The notes under the pieces are model-generated. The model was not told the DNA's origin and searched no databases. It saw only the letters and a program-made list of their open reading frames with translations. Position numbers and translations under genes: made by a program. Of a stretch of 64,000 nucleotides of DNA, positions 1 through 11,736 are shown in pieces (the first letter of the stretch is position 1; every line of letters begins with the position of its first letter). The stretch comes from Fasciola hepatica (taxonomy: Eukaryota > Platyhelminthes > Trematoda > Plagiorchiida > Fasciolidae): NCBI GenBank assembly GCA_948099385.1, contig CANUEZ040000167.1, forward strand, positions 1,260,001 to 1,324,000. The letters are read 5' to 3'.

Positions 1-671
1 AAAAGACTATGGAAAAACTCTGGTTTCCATTCGAAATATGCTTTTGGAAGCAACACAGCACTTCGTAAAAAGGGGTCGAAAATTTCATTGAGACAAACAT
101 ACACTGACTCGTTGTGAACGTAAAATGCCGGCCGTCTTATTGGTCCTTCGAAGCGCGTGTTGACGCAAATTCAACGCCCGACCGATTATGTGTGATCGGT
201 CTATGAAATCAGGCGAGCGGGTACCCTGGCGACCCAACTAGCCCCACAAACTGGACGCTCGTCAGTGCACGTGGAGATCCCCATGTACATTTTAAATACC
301 GTGCTCTCTAATCATGCAATCCATACTTTACCCTTACTCTGCTAACGCGTTCTGGGTTGCGAAGTGGGCAACGTGAATAAAACTACTCGTGAGAAGAACA
401 TAAAACACCGAGATAGTAGCAGCTGTTGTCTCAAGCAGTTTCGAGACTGAAAACACGGCGGCTGCTTCGAAAAATCAGGGGGGGGGGGAAACAAGAGATT
501 GTGTGGCGTAGCGTTATGGGGAAAGGCGTGGATGGAATCAAAGAGAAATACGCCAATAAAAATAACGTGTGGAATAAATCTTGAAAGCCAGCCTTTACAT
601 GGAAGTTCGTGACACAACATTTTCGGAGGGGATGAATAAGACTCCGTTCGTGAGAAAGCCTGATATCCAAT
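1..671. other. No recognisable gene; contains a G homopolymer
   Basis: I see no coding similarity, splice-framed exon or transposon domain here. A run of 11 G lies at 478-488. The region ends where the 3' tail of the first minus-strand RTE-like LINE begins near 672. Confidence 0.4.
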
Positions 672-3600
672 GTCACAACATCATCATCATCTTCATCGTA
701 CAGCGTTAACCAGTACGGCAAGCCCCACTGACCACTGCCTTTCCCACCATGTTGCACATAGAAATAGAAAGGATGAATATAAAAATTGGACAGGGAATGC
801 ACCTACACGCATGAGAGAAGAAAACAACGACCTAACAGCCAACGCACAGAATACACAATCTTACTGTACAAACGTACACTGATTATTCATTCTGACTCGA
901 CAGAAAGTGACAACACGATCGCCACTGTTCACGGTTCACTACCATATCCTTTAGTGTCTCCAGCCAACTCGTTGGGGGATCTTTTGGACACCAACCACGA
1001 AGACGTGAAGCACCTACTTTTCCTAAGTCTGCTGTACATTTTCTCATTCCTCGCTGCCACGTCATCTGTTGACCTCCACGTGGTCTCTTCCACTCCCTAG
1101 GAGGGGCGGAGAATAGGACACGGTACGGTAGACGTGTGTTTGCCATACGTAACACGTGTCCCAACCAACGAAGTCTACTAAGTTGGATACACTGTGACAA
1201 AACGTTCTCTGAATTAGTACCCAATACTCGCTTTCTTACCTCATCGTTGCTTACTCGGCTATTCCACCCAATCCTAGCGATACTATGTAAACATCGATGG
1301 TCGAAAACCTGAAGACGACGAATATCTTCAGCACGCAGACTCCAAATTTCGCAACGTTCTCTGAATTAGTACCCAATACTCGATTTCTGACCTCATTATT
1401 CCTTACCCGGTCATTTCATCCAATCTTAACAATACTACACAGGCATCAGTGGTCGAAAAGCTCCAGAAGACGAATATCTTCAGCACGAAGACCCCAGGTC
1501 TAGCAATCATAAAACAGAACTGGACCCGCCACGGCACAATATACACGATTTTCCCACTTCAGCGAAATATCAGATCAGCGCCACAAGTGTTTCAGTCCAG
1601 TGTACCCCGTTCAAGCCTACGATATACGCATGCTCATCTCTACTACCGTGCTTCCATCCGTCCTATCGTTGTTACCGAGGTAAATGAAGGGGTCGACAAC
1701 TACTAGTACTTCCCCATCGAGCATCAAGCTCGGAATCGTTGACGTCCAGTTTGGTAACATCAATTCACACTCTGAAGGTGCAAAGTGCATTCCGAATAGA
1801 GTTACAGCTCTCACAAGGCTATCTAGTGTACGTTGCACAAGTTCCGTGCATTCCAAAAAGCAGGCAAGGTCGTCCGAACAACCTCGGTGACACAACTTTA
1901 CACCATTTCGTGGTTCGAGACACACATTCACTAGTGCGCATGTTCCGAACATTCAAAAAAGGAGATAAGGCCGTCGGAATTTCAGTTTGACGCCCACATC
2001 CTAAAGATCTCGCAAGGCATCCTCCATTATTTCGTCCATGAGGAAGTTAAACAAGAATGGAGAATTGGAACATACCAGTCGAACATCGCTTGTTGTTTTG
2101 AATGGATTAAATAGTTCATCAGAAAACCTTACGCGAGTATTTCTTTCGCGAGCCGGTGTCAGACAGCATAGCAAAATTGAGGCTAACATCTTGCTGACTA
2201 TCGAAATTAAACTGATTCCACGATGGTTACCACAGTCACTGCGTATTCTTTTCTTCAAGATGAATGCAGTTAATGACTCGCCCCATAATAACGAAATGTT
2301 CCTCGGTCCAAATGTCAAGGAGTAACGTGGTAATTAGTCTTATCAACACATCACCACCCATTTTGAAAGAAGTTCGTCGGGACCGACTACTTTTCCACGC
2401 CTTAGTAATCGAATGCATAACTCTACTTTCACTCCCGATGGGGGCTCAAGTGATACTCCCCAAGGAATCGCAGTTGTTCACATCGAAGTAACTACATTAG
2501 TATGCCGCCACCTAAATTGCTTCTTGAAGTATTCAGCCCAACGGTTGAGCCTTTGATGTTTCGCATGAATAGGCCCTCCATTTCGACCGTATACCGCCTC
2601 ACTGACTGGGGTTCGTAGTCCACCGGTGTCCCAAATAAGTCTTTGACTGTTACCTGAAGCAGCTGCTATTTCCATTTCATCGGCTACCTTGACCCACCAA
2701 TTTTTGAGATCATTCTTAGGGCTTCTTGTAACTCGTCCTTGTAGATGTTTTCGTATCTTATTCATCCCCTCACAGTTTGAGAGCTGACATTTTTGCTCCA
2801 TTAGACTCAGTGACTTTTGAGGAATCCAATGGCTTTGATGAACATCGGATCTAGTACCACAGGTAAGACCTGCTGCCACGTGCATCGCCAGTTTGATAAT
2901 GGCCCAGTGCTCATCTACATTACTGTTCGTCGCAAAACCCAGCTCATGCGATAACTTCTGTTCATAACTGGAGCGAACTTCTGAGTTACACAAACGTTGT
3001 ACGGCTAACCGGGTTTGCGATTTGCGTCGATGACCTTGGAGCTGCAGCGACAATCGCATTAAAACTAAAGCACAGTCCGACTCTACGCACGTGGACCAGT
3101 AGGATCTACAGTTCTGGACAGAAACGCGCCGCTGGTTTCTTATTGAGATATGACTAATCTGGCTCAGAGTACCTGACGCTGAGCGACACGAGCTGTGTCG
3201 GAAACTTGTAATAAGTAGCCATAACCGATTATCCGCAAAAACTGAAGAAGCCCATTCCCGTTATCTATGCAATGAGCGGGTGAGGCACAACAACCACCTA
3301 AACAAGCTTCTAATGTATTAACTTTGCCAACTTGTGTACTAAAATCACCTGCTAGCACTACAATGTCAGAGCTTTTGCTCCTGAGAACGAGAATCATAAG
3401 ATCAGTGTGGAACTCATCCTTCTGCGTCTCGGAGCTTCGGTCTGTTTGGAAGTATGCCGAGATCACAAACAAACTGTGCTTAACACAGCTATCCTCTCGA
3501 GCGCCAACTAACCCCTGGAGTCTTACAGCAAATGAACAACTAATAACCGGGATCCAGTATAAAAGGGCAGTTTCTGCCTTGTCAGTCAAGACTATTCCTA

Positions 3601-4121
3601 CACCACGTTGACCCGCAGCTCCAGCTGCCTCGTCTCCTGGAGTGCGTAGGAAATATCTCGATGAGATATCATAGGGTAGATAGTTGAATCATACCACTCG
3701 GGTCCTGAATAGGCATTTCACTTACGTAACAGACATCAATCGACAGAAAATTTATTGACAGCGCTAGGCACGCCTGCTGACAGGCCTGCATGAGTGTGCG
3801 CACGTTAAAGCAGCCCAGATTCACAAGCTGACGAAGCTTGAGAACATGTGAGTCACAAGATAGAGGAGTAATCACAACGCTATTTGGCACTGAACAATTG
3901 CGAGTAACGGGCGTGTCATCACAGGAAGCATCGTGGGTAGATGGAGGGGGCAAAGAAAGGCGGTTGGGAACAGAAGACAAAGGTCGAATAAAAGAGAGGG
4001 AGTTGTGAGCAGTAGCCCACTCATCACTATTCACCAAGCTTGATGCAATAGACACCGTGGTCCTGATTATTTTGCGCAACGACCGACGTAGTATGGAATT
4101 ATTTGTATTCGTGCAGTTCAT
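672..4121 (-). mobile_element. Degenerate RTE-like LINE, near full length, minus strand
   Basis: Read on the minus strand the domains appear in LINE order. The endonuclease N-terminus at 3669-4121 has LGCFNVRTLMQ. The endonuclease core at 3164-3589 has VVLAGDFSTQVG, matching the GDFN-type catalytic block. An endonuclease-RT linker lies at 2478-3059. RT fingers at 2001-2318 carry NHRGISLISIVSKMLASIL. The palm and following region at 1617-1952 have CSDDLACFL in place of YADD, then FAPSECELMLPNW and VDPFIYLG. The C-terminal domain at 883-1224 has SRLRWLGHVLRM and a Trp-rich end. The 3' end at 672-800 is nearly the same as the end of the plus-strand copy at 6235-6365 and finishes in an (ATG)n run. 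Many frame changes and stops make it a dead copy. Family assignment is from motif pattern, and RTE-like is the best fit. Confidence 0.85.
1200..1505 (-). repeat. Internal tandem duplication (about 153-bp unit) in RTE ORF2
   Basis: Two adjacent units, 1200-1352 and 1353-1505, begin with the same text ending CTGAATTAGTACCCAATACTCG and stay alignable to the end at roughly 80% by eye. On the minus strand both encode the same part of RTE ORF2: a DIRxLxxFDH-type block followed by LGTNSEN, just before the RLRWLGHVLRM C-terminal domain. The copy therefore has this segment twice. Confidence 0.7.
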
Positions 4122-4659
4122 GGGAGGTATTGGATGGGTACTTCTAGGGTGTCTAGCCGCAAAGCAGGAGAACGATTAGGGTTCTCAAACAAAGAACTTA
4201 GTTCTAACAGGAACCAGTATACGAGCCAGTGGGATGGCTGAGTGGAGGTCCATTTGATTGGGTCAATTATTCTTCCACTGATTTTACCGACTGAGTTGCA
4301 AGATCAAATCGACCACCAGCCTGGAGGACCAGGAGACTGCTTCGTCATTCCTTTACCCATTGACTTTCCAGGTATGACTGAATCTTCGGCTTGAGGTAAG
4401 CCAACCTGTATGGTTCGCTGGGTCGTTGAGGCGCGCAAGCCGTCACACCACTTCAAGATGCAGTCTTGTTGCGATAAACGTGAAACTGCTCACTGCAAAC
4501 AGTTGAAGACCAAATCTAATTATAAACACCGTTCTACGAAAGCCAAGCGGTGTAGAACTGATTGTGTAGAACGGATCACTGAGTCAGACTCACGCGCGTC
4601 ATCTATATCGCTGGGCGAACCATTTCGAGAAAGGCTAACCTGTCCGTATCTACCACAGG
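4122..4659. other. Inter-LINE sequence, no clear feature
   Basis: The stretch lies between the 5' end of the minus-strand RTE copy and the first recognisable RT block of a plus-strand copy. A 94-codon plus-strand frame at 4410-4694 has no recognisable motif. It may be decayed RTE linker sequence. Confidence 0.3.
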
Positions 4660-5890
4660 TGCACGATGATGAGAATGCTGGATATAGATACTAATCCCCC
4701 GTCATATGCGGAGGTTCTCCGCGAGAAAAACTACTTTAAACGACAGAAGGCTGTTAGATCCGATGGGTTATCTTCGTCTATTTTCAAAGACAGTGGTTCA
4801 GTGTTGTCGCTAAACTTGGTATTTCATAAAACTCTTCGGTTTGATATGGCAGGAGGAACAAGTCCCAAGGAGTTGGTGTGCATCCGTGATCGTACACACC
4901 TTTTTGTGACAACCACAAGGGAATAGGTCTGGTTATTATCGCACCTGAACTTCTCGCCGGATAATTCTCTGCTGTTTATCTAGCACTCACGAACGGTGCC
5001 TACAAGAATAAAGTGGAGTTTAGATCTGGTCGAGAATGTGTTGATCACATCATCACTCTTCGATGAATTATAGAACACAGGCACACCTCCCGTAGGCCCA
5101 CTATCTCTGTCTTTCTTGACCTGAAAGTGACGTCCCACTCAGTCGGGCTTACAGTTCTCTAGCGCTGCCTCTCGTTGAAAGGTGTACCAGAGATATTTAT
5201 GTCCATCATAAAATCTCTGCATAGGAATAGCCGAAGTTGAGCTCGGGCTTGCGATAATCCTTTGCCTGAGATAACCACGAGATGTGTTGTATGTCAAGGT
5301 TGCCTCCTTCCATTTTCACTTTAGCTTTGTGACTAATATGGTCATAGAGACTGTCCTTTTGTCATATGAGGATAGTGGTATAGAACTTTTCCCGAGTGAA
5401 AAAGTGTCGAACCTTGAATATGGAGACGACGCCGCTCTTCTAAGTGAAGATTTAGGTGAGATGCAAGCTTTTCTGGACAGCTTGAGCAACTGTGTTAAGT
5501 TCATACAACTACTAACCATTCATTGTGTGATGGCTTTGGTTACTATTGCCTAGCGACAGCCTCAATAAGAAATAATGAAAGAACTGGGATATGGAAAAAG
5601 CAAGAAGAGAACTATAAATATTAATATCAAGTCGGTAAACAGAGTTTGTAGATGCAAGAGTGCCACAACTGTGCAGCAAAGTTCGTTATGCGCTTTGCTC
5701 ATTCAGTGTAAGACGCTGCTGTAGGACTGGGTTGGTAAAACAGAAACCTTGTGATATTTGAGGGGACTACAGACCAAGTGGATAAGTTGTGTTTTTCTAG
5801 GCAACTGCAATTCCGCCGGATATCGAATATCGGATGAAGTGTCTTCGCGTATACAGGAGGCACGTTTGACTTTTGCCAACCTGTCACCTG
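4660..5890 (+). mobile_element. Degenerate RTE-like LINE, RT part, plus strand
   Basis: A frame at 4666-4926 starts with the region before RT motif 1 and contains KAVRSDGLSSSIFKDSGS, a decayed form of the KAxGPDGLPxE(I)FK block. The next stretch, about 4945-5290 with stops, encodes a FLDLK-type palm motif A and a block resembling RCLSLKGVPEIFMSIIKSLH. At 5284-5553 the palm motif C reads LEYGDDAALLSED, with the YGDD codons at 5419-5430. Around 5690-5890 the thumb is present in shifted frames. All of this is heavily broken, so no protein is expected. This appears to be a different RTE subfamily from the one that ends just downstream. Confidence 0.75.
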
Positions 5891-5996
5891 TGACGTCGAC
5901 GTAACATCTGTCTATATATTAGGCGTCGAATGAGACGTATGTGTCGGTCCGCAAGGAGTTGCACTGCCATACCTCAGGTCCCGTTAAGGCTTACGG

Positions 5997-6365
5997 TTAG
6001 TTTTCGTCAACCTTTGGCGTTTCGAATGGAGTGAGACAAAGTTGCCCTATGTCCTCATTTCTTTTCAATTTCGCCATTGAGGATTTTCTACGGAATGCCT
6101 TGCCTGGTTTCCCAAATGGTGGAGTTGAAATCCTCCCAGGGAACAAAGCCTTACACTCAAAATATGCCAATGATAGATGCACTGAAGGATATGGCTGCAT
6201 CGTGATCGATGGTACTCTGATTTTCCCCGTGTAGGTCCACTCCCTGTCCATCTTGTATATTCGTACTTTTTAATTCAACGAGCAACATGGTGAGAAAGAC
6301 CGTGGTTAGTGGGGCTTGCCCTACTGTTTAACGCTGTACGATGATGATGATGATGAAGATTTTCA
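5997..6365 (+). mobile_element. 3' fragment of RTE-like LINE with (ATG)n tail
   Basis: A plus-strand frame at 6031-6234 encodes RT palm sequence: MRQSCPMSSFLFNFAIEDFL, then the motif-C position as KYAND (6163-6174), where the first catalytic Asp has become Asn. The RT then jumps straight to the element's 3' untranslated end at about 6235, so the thumb and C-terminal domain are deleted. The end at 6235-6365 matches the reverse complement of 672-800 and finishes in a run of ATG triplets near 6340-6358. It is a dead, internally deleted copy. Confidence 0.75.
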
Positions 6366-7416
6366 CAGAATTTCTTTTTCGAATTGATGCTACCACTGAC
6401 AGTTCTCTTCATACTCTTTTATTATTTTTGCCCATTATTTCCGACTGAGGTTGCCGCTAATGAATATCAACCAAGGCCACCGCACCTGGTGAGTGATTAG
6501 TGGTCATCGGGACTAAACCGAACTGAGCTGAATTCCCGTAACCATTGAATGCAACTATCAGAGATTAGGATCACCAGCAGGTTGATCTGGGTTGAAATCC
6601 GAGTCGGCGGTTGTTTAATAACTCTTGGTATTCTGCATAAGAGTTCAACGAGTTAAAACATTCAAAATGACAGGGCTGACGGAAATTAAGCGGCAGTCAT
6701 CACTATGACAGACGTCAGCACGTCTAAGGATAACGTGGTATTGGTAGTGGTCAAAATATTTTTTTCCAATTACTCCGTGCCTGTGCATGAGTGCAGTGAA
6801 AGAGGCATATTCCTCATTGTCTCAATGACCTACGGCACTATCAGTGAGAGCCAGCAAACACGATCCTGAGATATGGAAAGCAGAACCATGCGAGACTACT
6901 GTGGGTCGGACTTAGTAACAAGTTGGGCGTCGGTGGATTGCTGTCTAACACCAGTGAGGAAAGAAAAAACGAAGGTCCGTAATGTCAGATCTTCATTGCA
7001 CATCATCTAGACTATTTGATTTCAGCAGCAGTAGCGTCGGACGGATTTCTCTAATGGCACTAAAAGATACGAAAAGATAGCGAAGAAGGTAGTGCGAAAA
7101 AATAAACATACCGGAAAATCCGTGACTTGGGGGGACGGCTGGGAGGTAAAAGCTTCCGGAGACCGCCTTCGCAACGGATTACAGGTTTTTTTACCGACAG
7201 AAAATACCTGTCTGTGACAGACGGTATGTTCGCTGTTCTAGTATGAATAATGAGCATTTATTTTTAACTTGAACTAAGCGGCGGTGATACTTTGGAGCAA
7301 GTGGGAAATGTTGGCAGCTGGTTATCATTTCTCACGCATATAGAACAATTTTACTTAAGACCAAGCTATTCAGGGGTTCGTAGTTTACCGAGTTCAACAA
7401 AACGGCGAGTGAAAAT
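6366..7416. other. Unassigned sequence; possible short SINE-like remnant
   Basis: There is no coding signal I can support. Around 6510 there is CCGAACTGAGCTGAA, which resembles the (TGAAC)n-type LINE ends elsewhere in the window. Near 6590 GGTTGAAATCC resembles a pol III B box with one mismatch, but no convincing A box stands at the right distance, so I do not call a SINE. Confidence 0.3.
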
Positions 7417-8340
7417 ATGCATCTGTTTAGAATCAAGATCAATGCACAACAGTTCGGTTCCTTTTCGAGCTGGTGGTTAACCCTAGCTGGCAACTTTAAG
7501 CACCTTAGGAGCTTGATAACAGCTGGAGTTCGTATTGGGGAGATCGGTTTACGAATAGAGAGAGCCAGTGCAGCTTTCGCAAACCTACGACACCTATGGT
7601 GTCGCCGTGACATTTGGATCTCTCTTAAGGGACGGGCATGCTCGCCGCGTTTCGGCGTCTTACTTTATGGTTGCGACACCTGACCAGTTCGCATTGACGA
7701 TGCTCGGTGTCTTTGTTTTCGACAACCGATGTCTGTGAAGCATTCCTCGTATCTGGTGGAAACATGGAGTGATTATTGACGAGATGCGCCGTGGTGTGTT
7801 GGGCACGGATAGATGTCCCCATAACGAAGCGATTGCTCTACATCGCCTCCGGTGGCTCGGGAATGTTTTGCAAATGTCTGCTCATCGTTCGCTTTTCTGT
7901 GCTCTATTCACGCGTGTCGAGCAAGGCTGAAAGAAGCGACGCGGCAGTCAAGCCGCGACTCGGCTTATACATATGAAGCCAGCATCTATATTAGCTTTAG
8001 TTGGTGCACCCCGCCTTCCTGGTTGGGGACCACGCGATGAAAAATGCCATTGGCTAGAGACATTGAGGAACATGGCTCAGAATGAAAGTCAGTGGCGTGA
8101 ATGTTGTGCGGTCTGTCTGTCACACTATTGTGTCCTATACATACAAAAATGTCATTCAGACAGACGAAAAAACATTAAAAATGTAAGGGAAAAAGGCAAA
8201 AAAATCATATCACACGTTATCTTTCTACCAACTATTTCTTTATTTATGTTCTACTCTTCTCCCCTATTCTCATAATTGTTGTTGTTGCGTTGGCACTATG
8301 CTTGATTTCAAGCAGGTATGGAAAATTTAATAAATAAAAT
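7417..8340 (+). mobile_element. 5'-truncated RTE-like LINE (RT thumb, C-terminus, 3' end)
   Basis: The plus-strand frame 7417-7683 encodes the RTE thumb and the block after it (ASAAFANLRHLWCRRDIW, then VLLYGCDT). From 7690 to about 7850, with stops, comes a FDNRCL...IPRIWWK block and HRLRWLGNVLQM. Frame 7973-8275 gives the C-terminal PGWGPRDEKCHWLETLRNMA and SQWRECC motifs. The 3' end at about 8270-8340 contains a TTGGCACTATGCTTGATxTCAA stretch that is also found after the RTE copy at 9795-10835, which identifies a second RTE subfamily with its own 3' end. Several frameshifts, and no upstream RT core. Confidence 0.8.
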
Positions 8341-8647
8341 AGAACGCACAAGCTGAGGTTTTGCAAGTTCACGTCTTCGAGGATAGCGATCGAGTTGTTG
8401 GTCTCAAAAACAGTCTCCAATTTGTATACTTTATAAATTGCGCACTTAATAATACTGTTAGGTTAACTGTTTAGTTTGATGCCTATGCCGATGCCGATCT
8501 CATAAAATCAGTTTAGTTCCTTCAACCGTTAAACTTGCATTACTGGACTCTGGCTTTGGTTGCTAACTCACAGAACCGCCTCACCAAGAGAAAAACGAAC
8601 AAAAATATGAAGAACAAGCAAACAGAAAAGTAAGTTATAGGTGAAAA
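8341..8647. other. Short unassigned spacer between LINE fragments
   Basis: No motif or gene recognised. It includes A/T-rich sequence and a stretch around 8455-8480 (ACTGTTTAGTTT) that recurs near 11600, so it may be part of an undefined repeat. Confidence 0.25.
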
Positions 8648-9397
8648 TTATACAGACAAAGAAAGTCCAAATGCAACTACATCACTGACCGCGGCAATCA
8701 ACAATATTAGTTTCCAACCACCCGGTTGACGGATTTCGCGAACTCCAGCTCGAAAGCTTACTCGGCCAAAACCACTGATTAAGGATTTCATACCTCGCTG
8801 CCAGGTCACGGACTGACCACTTCCACTTATCCTCCAACTATTAACTGTCTTGGACAGCAACGCATACCAAAGTAATTTACCGGTGGGTAGGCGTAATACA
8901 CTTCCCAAACACTAGTTTTTTCATCACCTGCTACATGAACTGACCTCTGGTTCTCAACACCCTGAGTCTAACCCTAAAGTTCTTGATAAGGTGTTGCCAC
9001 CATAAACAAGCGACTTTGCAAAGACATTGATGCTCAAACACCAATTGTCTTTTCGTGTCTCCCACCCATAAATGCCATCTTGTCGGAGGACCGAACTAAC
9101 TGCCGCAGTGTACACTGAACCCATAATGAACAATCAAATATCACGCCGGCGCCACAGATGACGGAGGCTGGCACAAGGGAAACGCACCTCCTGTCTGCTC
9201 AACGACACTTCATCCGATATCCAACCCCCGGATGAGGTGCAACCGCTCAGATAGCAAAATATACCTACTACAACTGTTTTCCCTGCCGGAGCCAGGTTTG
9301 GTATAGAGCCAGCCCAGTCCCGTAACGGGACTCTACAGTCCGAAGGTGCTCGGTTTTTTAATCCGGACAAAGCAGAGCTGTATACTACTGGGCCCAT
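8648..9397 (-). mobile_element. 5'-truncated RTE-like LINE fragment, minus strand
   Basis: On the minus strand 9134-9397 encodes the region just after the RT catalytic core: SDCRVPLRDWAGSIPNLAPA, then a degraded YLGS-type block and SLRHLWRRRDI. Frame 8648-8908 encodes the C-terminal part (VTWQRGMKSLISGFGRV). Between them (about 8909-9133) the order is conserved but broken by stops. Orientation is opposite to the related copy at 9795-10835, so the two form a loose inverted pair. Confidence 0.75.
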
Positions 9398-9794
9398 CCT
9401 CAGGTCGTGGACAGGGGAACGGCAGCTCTAGCAGTTGACCATGAATAAGGTGCTTATCACCTAAGTGGTCATGGACTATTAGCCGCAGCGTCCGATGTGG
9501 CGGGATCTTTGCCTGGCCAGCGTGCTCCACGCTAAAATGCTACATAAATTTACCTACAGCGCCATGACGTGGCGAGTGTGGCCCACCACTAAGTAAGGCC
9601 ATAGCCCCCTGTCGTGTTCCACTTACCCGACAAGGTTTCCAGGAAGGCGTATTAACCATACAATTGGCCACCGGCTTATCTGGACCAACGCTGCTGTCTT
9701 GCAGGACGCGCTTGGGCGTACACAGACTAGAGATGCACCTCAAATAAAAGCCTACTCTGGACTGGACGGGCGAGTAGCACAACAGTCCAGTTTA
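9398..9794. other. Non-LINE insert between two RTE fragments
   Basis: About 400 bp separates the minus-strand and plus-strand RTE pieces. An 80-codon minus frame (9540-9782) has no recognisable motif. Base composition is more GC-rich than its surroundings. Possibly a short interspersed repeat; I see no pol III boxes that would support this. Confidence 0.25.
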
Positions 9795-10835
9795 GGATGC
9801 GTTTTGCACCTTCAAAGTGTAAAATGCTGCTACAGGACTGGGTTGGCTCAACACCAAACCTGGTGTTGACAGGGGAAACTCTGGCTGAAGTGGATAAATT
9901 TGTTACCTAGGCAGTTACATCTCACCAGGTGGACAGATATCAGATGAAGTGTCATCGCGTATACAGAAGGCGCGTTTAGCTCTTGCCAGCCTCCGTCATC
10001 TGTGGTGTCGGCGTGACATCCGATTGTCTGTTAAGGGTAGAGTGTACAATGCGGCGGTTAAGTTTGTTCTTTTATGCGTTTCAGAAACATGACCATTGAG
10101 AGTAGAAGATAGGCAAAGACTGTCGGTGTTCGAGCACCGATTTCTCCGTAGCATTGCCCGAGTATGGTGGGAACACCGTATCAGCAATGCTGAGGTTAGG
10201 CGTAAGGTGTTTGGAACCAGAAGTCAGTTTCTGAATCAAGTACTGAATCTAAACAGGTTAAGGTGGTTGGGACATGTGTTACGCATGCCCACTGACAGAC
10301 TTCCTCAGCGTACGCCGTTCTCTGAGGTAAGTCGAGGTGATCCGTCCATGACATGGCAAAAAAGTATGAAAATCTTGACCAGCGGATTTGGCCGAGTAGG
10401 ATGTATTAGACTTCCAGGTTGGGTTTCACGTAATCCGCCTACCAAGTGGTTGTAAACAGTAAGTGATATGGCTAGGTGTCGCGTCCAGTGGCGTTGTTGC
10501 ATCCGGACTCTTTCCTTGTCGTCTTGATTTCCCCTTAACATTAAGACTTTTTAGATGTTTATCACTATGCTTCTATTCTTTTCGCCCTTTACTGAGCGAT
10601 GCCCGAAGGTAACAACTGAAACCAGAGCACGGAAGTGCGAGGTTAAAGGTTGATCTACAACAGCCCACAACGAAATCAACCACGGAAGAAATAAGTAATC
10701 AAATGGCCGATTTCTATACTCCGTCGTACTTCCTCCCCACCCCGCCCCCACCATTTTTGCAACTGTTGTTGCTGCATTGGCACTATGCTTGATATCAACC
10801 CAGCAAAAAGTATAAGAGAACTTAGAGAGTACTAG
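9795..10835 (+). mobile_element. 5'-truncated RTE-like LINE with C-terminal domain and 3' end
   Basis: It begins with the post-palm block (CKMLLQDWVGSTPNLVLTGE in the plus frame near 9825-9885). It continues through a thumb broken by stops. An open 119-codon stretch at 10096-10455 encodes MRVEDRQRLSVFEHRFLRSI, an RVWWEHRISNAEVRRKVFGT block, RLRWLGHVLRMPTDRLP and SMTWQKSMKILTSGFGRVG. That is the complete C-terminal domain of an RTE-like ORF2. The 3' end at about 10740-10835 shares its TTGGCACTATGCTTGATATCAA-type sequence with the copy ending at 8340. The RT catalytic core is missing. Confidence 0.85.
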
Positions 10836-10924
10836 ACGCTTCCGAAAAGTTGCCAAACTTGTCCAGAATGCAAAAAAACTTGCAATTTACCTGGATCTTT
10901 AGTCAGAAGCAAAATGTTATTCGC

Positions 10925-11398
10925 ATATTCTAAGTCAGACAGTTTACTGACTAAAAAGGGTGGATGTTATTCTAATACGAGGAAGGCATTACCTTTAGAA
11001 TCGTCTTAATTACAAAGTTCAAGGGGAAGTACGACGAAAGGTAACCCTGACGAACACTTCTCCTGAGCCGTAAGCATGAATTCGGCTTCGGTTCCTCGCA
11101 AAGGCAGAAACAGAAAAACGAAGTTATCTGGCACATTCTTCCACAAGCAGTGCTACAGAGCTGTGCGGCTGACTGAGTCGAACGCTGTTTCCAGATCAAA
11201 CGAGACAGAAACTATAGGTCTACGGAAGGTGTGCTCATGCTTTAAAAACCACCACATGGTAAAGAGGTGATCAGTACAACCCCGACCGGATCCGAAGCCG
11301 GTTTGATCATCACGCGTGCACCTTTCGCCAGTGCTGAATAAATGATGCTTTGATACTTCTCCTGGGTTAGCACGTCTAGGCTGGCACGGGTGTTCCAA
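10925..11398 (-). mobile_element. RTE-like LINE fragment, RT palm, minus strand
   Basis: Minus frame 11153-11398 encodes DDQTGFGSGRGCTDHLFTMW and IVSVSFDLETAFDSVSR, that is the RT finger block and motif A with its conserved Asp. Frame 10972-11199 continues with RLRRSVRQGYLSSYFPLNFV, the motif B region. The copy stops before the YADD motif near 10925. Frame changes show it is inactive. Confidence 0.8.
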
Positions 11399-11736
11399 TT
11401 ATTAGGCAAAAATCAAAAAAGTGAAGGGATAACAGAAAAATGAACGCACTGACGGACATTTTGTTTCTTAAGTGCACACGATTAGATTATTGTATAGCCG
11501 AGTTAAGTGGTCAATGTAAACTGCTGTACAAATGCGGGCCGCGATGACTAAACGGGGCACTGGTTTTAGCTTACGGAAGCTGCGAATGCAGCTCTAGTTT
11601 ACTGTTTAGTTTAACTGAGACAGTAACCAAAACCACCGCACCAAGTGCATCGTTAGTAACTGACTCAACTACAACTAAAGAAAGTCGACTTGTTTGTGTT
11701 GATTACCATCCCTTTTAGCACCCAGGCCGTTCGTGA
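11399..11736. other. Unassigned sequence next to the foldback repeat
   Basis: No clear gene. On the minus strand a polypyrimidine plus AG near 11690 is followed by about 33 open codons, so a downstream exon of the gene at 12593-13055 cannot be excluded here. There is no family match to support it. Confidence 0.25.

Noticed and set aside
8341..8647. Host exon search in unassigned spacers (also 29441-31654, 44109-46479, 62099-64000)
   Set aside because: I looked for GT-AG framed open blocks as in the 12593-13055 gene but found none with a recognisable protein motif; absence is not proof.
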